NCBI GenBank assembly: GCA_902805935.1
Contig: CADCUR010000297.1
Span: 1-48,201, forward strand
Length of the DNA: 48,201 nucleotides
From: an uncultured Pyrinomonadaceae bacterium
GTDB lineage: Bacteria; Acidobacteriota; Blastocatellia; Pyrinomonadales; Pyrinomonadaceae
Reading direction: 5' to 3'
The notes under the pieces were generated by a model, which saw only the letters and a program-made list of their open reading frames with translations, was not told the origin of the DNA and did no database searches. Shown here piece by piece: positions 42,578 to 48,201 of this stretch; the stretch's first letter is position 1; each line of letters opens with the position of its first letter. The translations under genes and the position numbers were made by a program.

Positions 42578-45373
42578 TTAGGGAACAAACGCCCCTGGGG
42601 CGGGCAAATCTTGAGTGATGCCCCACTGCTGCGCGCGAAATGAATTGCTGCCGCTTTGCAATATATACCAATTGCCTTCTGCCGGGCGAAATACCGCGAA
42701 ATCTGATTTGCCGTCGCCGTCGTAATCGCCGGGCGCAGGCAAGTCGGTCGAGGCGCCGAACTGCGCTGCGCTGAATCCGCCGTCGCCGCTGCGCAGATAA
42801 TACCAAGTGCCGCTTGACGGTCGGAAGACGGCGACATCCGCGCGTCCGTCGCCGTCATAATCGCCGATGACGGGTTTATCATTCGCCGCCCCGAACGAGA
42901 TGCCGGTAAAGCCTGCCGTGCTTCTCAACAGATACCACGTTCCGCCTCGGTAAACGGCAACATCGGTCTTGCCGTCGCCGTCATAATCTGCCGCTACGGG
43001 GTTATCGCCCGGCGTGCCGAATTGGATGCCGGTGAATCCGTCGCGGCTTCTTTGGATATACCAGGCGCCCGTAGATTGGCGGAACACGGCGACATCGGCT
43101 CGACCGTCGCCGTCGTAATCGCCCGGCTGCGGTTTATCGCCCGTTTGTCCGAATTGGGCAGCGGCGAAACCGTCGCGGCTTCTGAGCAGATACCAGGCGC
43201 CGGCGCGGAACACGGCAATATCGGCTTTGCCGTCGCCGTCGTAATCGGCAGGAGCAATCTGGTCGCCCGTCTGACCAAAAGCGGCGGAAGTCAAAGCGCC
43301 GTTCGAGCTGTTCGAGATATACCAGCCGCCGTTTGCCGGGCGAAACACCGAAACGTCGGTTTTGCCGTCGCCGTCAAAGTCGGCGTGCGTGCGGTTGGCA
43401 GCCGAAGCCGTGCCGAAAATCGTAAAGCGAAACGCTTGCGAGACGGCGAATCCGCTTGCCGCGCCCGCGTCCATAACATACCAGCGACCGTAAAAAGTTT
43501 GACCGACCAGAGCCGGATTGTTCGGAATCGCCAGAGAAACCGAACCGAAGCCATTGCCGGTGCCGGAAAGATTAACGGCGAGGCGGGCGAATGAACCCGT
43601 TGCGGGAATCACCGCGCCGACTCCGGGGTCGTTTGAATCAATCACTAAAACAGCCTGAGCATTTCCCAAAGCTGATGAGACGCCGACGGTGAAGCTCGGA
43701 TTGCCGAGAATCGGCGGCTCGATTGCCGTCACTTTCGGCACGATGCCGTTTGTTCCGGCGCGTCCGGTTCCGATTATCTGGGGAACACGCGTTGATTCCG
43801 AATAAAGCTGCGGACGGTCAAAAGGCGGCAGTTCGGCGGCGACGCGCGAGTCGGTCATCGGGCGTTTCATAAACGCCACCAAATCCGATTTCTGCTCATT
43901 ACTTAAATTAAGCGGACGAACGCGCGGGTCTTTATTCGGCGCGTTGAAATCGCCGCCGCGATTGTAGAATTCGACGACTTCTTCGAGCGTCTGAAAACGT
44001 CCGTTGTGCATATACGGGGCGCGCAGCTCGACGTTGCGCAAAGTCGGCGTTTTGAATCTGCCGTTATCGTTAGCGTTTCCGGTAAAGGCTCCGCGACCTC
44101 TGTCTTCAGATTGCGGGCGAACGCCGATGTTATGAAAGTTTTGATCCGAAAGCAGCGGACCGCCGTGACAAAAGCTGCAATTAACTTGGACGAAAACCTC
44201 GCGTCCGCGATCTTCCTGAGCCGTCAGCGGCTCGATCGCCGAAGCGTATCTGTCGAGCGGGGCGCGGTCGGTAAATAATGCGCGTTCGTGCGTGGCTATC
44301 GCCATTGCAATTCGCGCCGGAGTAACTTCGGGTGTGCCGAAAGCCTCCTCAAACAGCTCCGGGTAAGTGCGCTCGTTGATCCATTCGGCGAGCGACGGCG
44401 GGATGTTCGCGGCGAGCGCGAGCGGTTTCGCCGAGGCAATCTGATTCGCCACCTGCGTCCAATTTCGGTCGCCGTGTCCCATTTCTCCCGAATTGATAGG
44501 CGGAAATAAAATCTGGCTTTCGTAAGATGCCCAGTCAGGCAGCAGAACCTGATTGGTCAGCGGGTCTCGAAATGTATTTGACGCCCGACCATCCCAGAAC
44601 GAGCCATTAAAAGCTAAACCGGCATTCAAATACGACGGAGCTTTTCTCGGCGTAACCTGTTCATTAAATCCGAAAGAATTTGATGGCGAATAAGTGCCGT
44701 CGAGATTGTTGAGCGGAACGCCGGGCGAACCGAAAACGTCGTCCGGCGTGTTAAAAACATTGTCAAAGCCCGGGTTTCTTGAGCGCGCGTTATTGACGAT
44801 GGTTCGCGGGTCCGAGCCGCCCGCCGCCGGACGATGACAGGTGCCGCACGAAACCGTCAGCGTCGAAGACATCTGCTCGTCCCAGAAAAGAGTTTTGCCT
44901 AAACTGGCTTTGGCTGCCGTGACCGGATTTCCGGCGGGCGCGGGTGGCGGAGATAATGGAGAAAAAATTTGCGATTGAAAGTTTCCGACGGCGCGCAAGC
45001 CCTGATCGGCGTTGCTCAAATTGCTGTTTGACCCGTTGTTTTCAGCGCGCACCCAATAAAAATACGTTTGATTGGGAACAGCCGTCGCATCGAAAAAATA
45101 ATTGGCGGCGGTCACTCCTATTTCGGCGGCGGATGATGGGGCGCTGTCGGTGCTGCGGAAAACCCGGTAAAGATTTGCTCCGCGCACCGTATTCCACATA
45201 ACGCTGACTTTATCTGCATAATCTCCATCCGAAGCCGAAACTCCGGTTGGAGGAGGCGTCGCGCTTCCGGCAGAATTTTTGCCGGCTGAAGACGCCGCGA
45301 ACCACCGCTGACCGAAAAAGGTCAACGCAAACAAAATAAAGAATAAAGAAACGAACAGTTTTAGGTGCCGCAT
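42578..45373 (-). CDS. Secreted FN3 / di-heme cytochrome c peroxidase / FG-GAP fusion protein
   Basis: The 931-aa protein has a signal anchor (residues 8-25) and then a fibronectin-III-like domain at about 40-125 (KVSVMWNTVRGANLYRVFRS). A MauG/CcpA-type di-heme domain at about 140-520 has heme sites C176-C179-H180 and CSFCHGG near 397. It also has the family's APSYLNAGLAFNGSFWDGRA and TPTLRNVELRAPYMHNGRF. An unassigned beta domain (540-650) follows. From about 660 to the end there are six or seven FG-GAP/VCBS repeats of DYDGDGKTDVAVFR type. Peroxidase or protein-oxidising activity is expected at the cell surface. Confidence 0.85.
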   Translation of the reverse strand: MRHLKLFVSLFFILFALTFFGQRWFAASSAGKNSAGSATPPPTGVSASDGDYADKVSVMWNTVRGANLYRVFRSTDSAPSSAAEIGVTAANYFFDATAVPNQTYFYWVRAENNGSNSNLSNADQGLRAVGNFQSQIFSPLSPPPAPAGNPVTAAKASLGKTLFWDEQMSSTLTVSCGTCHRPAAGGSDPRTIVNNARSRNPGFDNVFNTPDDVFGSPGVPLNNLDGTYSPSNSFGFNEQVTPRKAPSYLNAGLAFNGSFWDGRASNTFRDPLTNQVLLPDWASYESQILFPPINSGEMGHGDRNWTQVANQIASAKPLALAANIPPSLAEWINERTYPELFEEAFGTPEVTPARIAMAIATHERALFTDRAPLDRYASAIEPLTAQEDRGREVFVQVNCSFCHGGPLLSDQNFHNIGVRPQSEDRGRGAFTGNANDNGRFKTPTLRNVELRAPYMHNGRFQTLEEVVEFYNRGGDFNAPNKDPRVRPLNLSNEQKSDLVAFMKRPMTDSRVAAELPPFDRPQLYSESTRVPQIIGTGRAGTNGIVPKVTAIEPPILGNPSFTVGVSSALGNAQAVLVIDSNDPGVGAVIPATGSFARLAVNLSGTGNGFGSVSLAIPNNPALVGQTFYGRWYVMDAGAASGFAVSQAFRFTIFGTASAANRTHADFDGDGKTDVSVFRPANGGWYISNSSNGALTSAAFGQTGDQIAPADYDGDGKADIAVFRAGAWYLLRSRDGFAAAQFGQTGDKPQPGDYDGDGRADVAVFRQSTGAWYIQRSRDGFTGIQFGTPGDNPVAADYDGDGKTDVAVYRGGTWYLLRSTAGFTGISFGAANDKPVIGDYDGDGRADVAVFRPSSGTWYYLRSGDGGFSAAQFGASTDLPAPGDYDGDGKSDFAVFRPAEGNWYILQSGSNSFRAQQWGITQDLPAPGAFVP

Positions 45374-45486
45374 TCAATTAAAGCTTATGGACAAAGTGTT
45401 ACCCTACAAATTAATTTTCTAAAACAATCTTTAAAATGATAACACGCATATCCTTAAACAGCGGCTGAGTTCGCGATCCATAAAGA

Positions 45487-47460
45487 TCAAAGCGTCGGTT
45501 GCCTCAGGATTTCAGCTAAGGCTTGCAATCGGGCTGAGTCTGCTGCATTCTTCATCAGACTAAAGCTCTTCTCCAACGACGGCGCAAGGCTTTTAAGTTT
45601 TTCGACCCCTTTTCGATTCAGTTGTGAACTCTCCGCTCTTTGAAGGGCTTTACGCAGGACTGCGATTCGGCTGGAAGGCAAGGCTTGAGAACGCTCCAGC
45701 TGATCAACATACGCCTTTGCTACGATTAACCCTCGGGACCACTCAATTTTCTCTTGGTTCTGCACATTCAGTTCGACCAAGCGAACAGTTTTTGCTGCAT
45801 CAATCTCGTTTTGAGTAAGATTCGGCGTGGGTGTAAGCTCAAGGATGTCTAGTCCGCGAGCAATCTCTGACGAGTAAATGTGACCGTTATACCAATAAGC
45901 AGACCAGCTACCGCCGAGAATGAGCGTTTTCGGGTCAATCGGTCCCCGATCGAAATAAGCGATCTCAACCGGACGGTCCGGGTCAGTGAAGTCCATAACC
46001 GAGATGCCCCCCTGATACCAAGCCTGAACCTTGATGTCGCGTCCGGGAACCGGGATGAGTGAGCCGTTGTGTGCAACACAGTTCTCGCTATCTCCCTGCG
46101 CCGCCGGCAACTTGTAGTAGCTTGCAAAACTCAGTTTGTTATCAGTTAGGCGAAAAATCGCATTTGCTCCCCATTTGTTCGGATCGTTAACGCGGCAGCG
46201 CGCGCCTAGTCCGCCACCCCACTCATCGGTGAACACGACCTTTTTACCGTCATTCGAGAAAGAGGCTGAGTGCCAGTATGAGTAGTTCGGGTCGTTTACC
46301 GCGTCAATGCGCTTCGGATTAGCCGGATCTTTGATGTCCAGGAGAATGCCGTTACCAGAGCAAGCGCCCGCCGCCAACCCAATCGCCGAATACACGGTTA
46401 TGTCGTGACACTGATCGGTGTCGGTAGGCTTTGGCTGGTCATGCGAGCCGCCGCTATTCAGAGCGTTGATGACGCCGGTGCGCGAGTCCATAAACACTCG
46501 GGGGCTGGACACGATCTTGGCATCCTGAGGCGTCTTGACCGGAACCTTGATAACTTCAATGCGAAAGAGCGCCGTATTCGGGTCTTTTGCCGGCAGCTCG
46601 CCCGAACAGCCAGCCAGCTCTTCGCTTTGACGGACAAACGAGGTGCCGGAAACGTATATATAAACGTTGTTCTTATCGTTCGGATCGGTAACAAGTGTGT
46701 GCGTGTGCGATCCGCGGCACGTTTGAACCGCAGCCACCTGTTTCGGATTTGTGATGTCGCTGATATCAAAGATTCGTACGCCGCGGAAACGATCCTTTGA
46801 CGCTGCGGGCAGTCCCGGCGTGGTCTGTGGCGGGAATCCATCGGCACTGCAATCCAATCTGCCATTGGGCATCTCCACCGACATAAACATTAGATTCTTG
46901 TAAACGGATATGTCGCCCTGACCGCCCGGACAGACTATAGAGGTCAGCAGACGGGTCTTCACCGGATCCGATACGTCGTAGATGTTGACCCCGTAAAAAT
47001 TACCCTGAAACAGGTGATTACCCTGAAACGCCAGGTCGGAATTTGCAAAACCGAGTCCGGCAAGCACCAATTTGAGTGGGGGCGGAATCTGTGTCGGGTT
47101 GCCCATCCCGAGTTGAGTGATCGCCTTGTCAACTTTCGGATCGGCGGGGTTTTCAGTGCCGAGTTGAAAAGCGTTCGGCTTTTTAAGCAGCGTCAGATGC
47201 CTGATGCCCATCGCTATTTGACCCGCGTCATACAATCCGGGCGTCAATCTGGCGCGCGGGTCATTAGCATCGGAGCCTGTCATTCCGGCTGGTAATGGCG
47301 GCGCCGGCTGTGGGGCGAACGGATTGCCGGCGTCCTGGTTAGCCGCTTTCGGTTCAGGAGTCGGCGACGGCAAGGCAGTTTGCGCCAGCGTCGCGGCTGC
47401 AAAACACGAACACAAAAATAGGAAAACTGTCAGTAAACGGAATGTGTGTACACGATACAT
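45487..47460 (-). CDS. Secreted LVIVD-repeat beta-propeller protein
   Basis: The 657-aa protein has a signal peptide (MYRVHTFRLLTVFLFLCSCF, cleavage near TLAQ) and a Pro-rich linker. A large propeller carries LVIVD-like repeats such as NFYGVNIYDVSDPVKTRLL, GVRIFDISDITNPKQVAAVQ and GGISVMDFTDPDRPVEIAYF. The last 130 residues are helical (RLVELNVQNQEKIEWSRGL). ATG 47460, with GAGGAGA upstream, is preferred over a longer frame that overlaps the previous gene. No enzyme motif is seen. It follows the DUF305 gene by ten bases and is co-transcribed with it. Confidence 0.82.
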   Translation of the reverse strand: MYRVHTFRLLTVFLFLCSCFAAATLAQTALPSPTPEPKAANQDAGNPFAPQPAPPLPAGMTGSDANDPRARLTPGLYDAGQIAMGIRHLTLLKKPNAFQLGTENPADPKVDKAITQLGMGNPTQIPPPLKLVLAGLGFANSDLAFQGNHLFQGNFYGVNIYDVSDPVKTRLLTSIVCPGGQGDISVYKNLMFMSVEMPNGRLDCSADGFPPQTTPGLPAASKDRFRGVRIFDISDITNPKQVAAVQTCRGSHTHTLVTDPNDKNNVYIYVSGTSFVRQSEELAGCSGELPAKDPNTALFRIEVIKVPVKTPQDAKIVSSPRVFMDSRTGVINALNSGGSHDQPKPTDTDQCHDITVYSAIGLAAGACSGNGILLDIKDPANPKRIDAVNDPNYSYWHSASFSNDGKKVVFTDEWGGGLGARCRVNDPNKWGANAIFRLTDNKLSFASYYKLPAAQGDSENCVAHNGSLIPVPGRDIKVQAWYQGGISVMDFTDPDRPVEIAYFDRGPIDPKTLILGGSWSAYWYNGHIYSSEIARGLDILELTPTPNLTQNEIDAAKTVRLVELNVQNQEKIEWSRGLIVAKAYVDQLERSQALPSSRIAVLRKALQRAESSQLNRKGVEKLKSLAPSLEKSFSLMKNAADSARLQALAEILRQPTL

Positions 47461-47470
47461 TTTCTCTCCT

Positions 47471-48178
47471 CTATTGGTTTTCACCCAATATGGTTTGCAT
47501 AATCCTGATTTCAGCGCGCTGGCTGCTGTCAACATCCGTTGCGAAATTAAACAGTTCAGCATCCTGCCCGGCGCCGTATGTCTCGAACAAATCCTTTACC
47601 ATCGTCAACGCACCTTTGTGGTGCTGGATCATTCCGGTCAAAAACAGACGATCGAATTCCGAACCCTTTGCTTTTACTAAAGCGTTCATTTGCTTCGCGG
47701 TCAGCATTCCGGGCATGAGCATCGGTTGGCTCGACGTATCCGTGCTGGACATGTTCATATTTTGATGCGCGTAGTCGCCAGACGTTTTAGACATCGGCAT
47801 CGTTGCCGATTCGCCGCGTGCCTCGAGCCACCGCTTCATAAAATTCATCTCTTCAGCCTGCGAGTGGCTGATCCTGGCGCCGAGCAAGCGAATCTCTCGG
47901 TTCTGAGTGCGCGACTCGATTAGCGCCGCCATCTCGACCGCTTGCGCGTGGTGCATAATCATTCCCTGTATGAACTCCACATCTTTCGTTGAGCGGGGCG
48001 GGAGTTTCGCTCTCGTCGAGGGCGGCAGTGTTCGAGTCGGTTGTCCCGGAGCGCCAGGTTGCACCACAACCGGCGGCGCCTTAGAACCAGCCTGCTGCGC
48101 GCAGACTGGCAGCGATAAGAAGCATACGAATGCGGCGGCTACCATAAGCCCGCTTCGCGACGATACAATACTGATCAT
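47471..48178 (-). CDS. Exported DUF305 protein, Met/His-rich
   Basis: The 235-aa protein has a signal peptide (to about residue 27, PVCAQQ), a Pro-rich linker (35-62) and two DUF305 four-helix halves. Each half has a His-His pair: H76/H77 in QGMIMHHAQAVEMA and H186/H187 in TGMIQHHKGALTMV. Residues 127-158 between them are Met-rich (MPMSK, NMNMSS, MLMPGM). DUF305 folds like ferritin-type bundles; some members are tied to copper or other metals. Copper binding is my inference from the Met and His residues. ATG 48178 or ATG 48145 could be the start; the promoter lies outside the window. Confidence 0.85.
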   Translation of the reverse strand: MISIVSSRSGLMVAAAFVCFLSLPVCAQQAGSKAPPVVVQPGAPGQPTRTLPPSTRAKLPPRSTKDVEFIQGMIMHHAQAVEMAALIESRTQNREIRLLGARISHSQAEEMNFMKRWLEARGESATMPMSKTSGDYAHQNMNMSSTDTSSQPMLMPGMLTAKQMNALVKAKGSEFDRLFLTGMIQHHKGALTMVKDLFETYGAGQDAELFNFATDVDSSQRAEIRIMQTILGENQ

Positions 48179-48201
48179 TGAGAGCAGCTTAAGCCCTGCA
48201 A

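Noticed and set aside
47461-47562. Upstream start extending the LVIVD gene
   Set aside because: It would overlap the DUF305 gene by about 90 bases and hide the signal peptide. ATG 47460 has a strong GAGGAGA site.

Overview
The window looks like a chromosomal segment of an Acidobacteriota member, most likely Blastocatellia (Pyrinomonadaceae-like). This is an inference from three things: an alternative complex III plus caa3-oxidase operon, secreted proteins with DxDGDGxxDxAVFRP (FG-GAP/VCBS) repeats, and the remains of an ECF sigma factor / Ser-Thr kinase-TPR locus of the kind common in that phylum. No rRNA, tRNA, CRISPR array, intact transposase or origin was seen.

Layout. 1-2.1 kb: the end of an upstream gene with its terminator, trmFO, and a broken TauE/SafE permease. 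2.1-4.7 kb: a small secreted Asn/Arg/Asp-rich protein, then a gene graveyard holding two remnants of secreted proteins and a sigma-factor N-terminus joined by an apparent deletion to the TPR C-terminus of a kinase. 4.7-12.3 kb: diaminopimelate/lysine genes dapB, dapA, dapD, an aminotransferase and asd, interleaved with an M23 lipoprotein, a P1-family peptidase, a small membrane protein and a toxin-antitoxin pair whose toxin is frameshifted. 12.3-19.6 kb: an AI-2E-type permease, purB, a DUF4870 protein, purS-purQ, a GHMP kinase, a DedA protein and an unusual ROK protein. 19.9-34.2 kb: one long respiratory operon, actABCDEF, an unknown one-TM protein, sco, coxB, coxA, coxC and coxD. It should carry electrons from quinol through alternative complex III and c-type cytochrome domains to an A2-type heme-copper oxidase. 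34.3-37.2 kb (minus strand): a parvulin PPIase, and meaB plus methylmalonyl-CoA epimerase. 37.5-48.2 kb: secreted and redox proteins, including an unknown exported protein, a 704-aa secreted protein, a ferredoxin-like membrane protein fused to TPRs, an FN3/di-heme peroxidase/FG-GAP fusion, and a LVIVD plus Met/His-rich DUF305 pair.

The most unusual signal is not a gene. At least nine sites carry short arrays with an exact 7-nt period, and one more has an 8-nt period. Most are inverted pairs around a short centre. Each site has its own unit sequence but the same architecture. The arrays fill the gaps between adjacent or co-directional genes (asd-perM, purS-purQ, purQ-GHMP kinase, actD-actE, actF-orf180, coxA-coxC, mce-PPIase) and run into the ends of several reading frames. 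A perfect 50-bp palindrome over the coxD stop codon is a second structural oddity.
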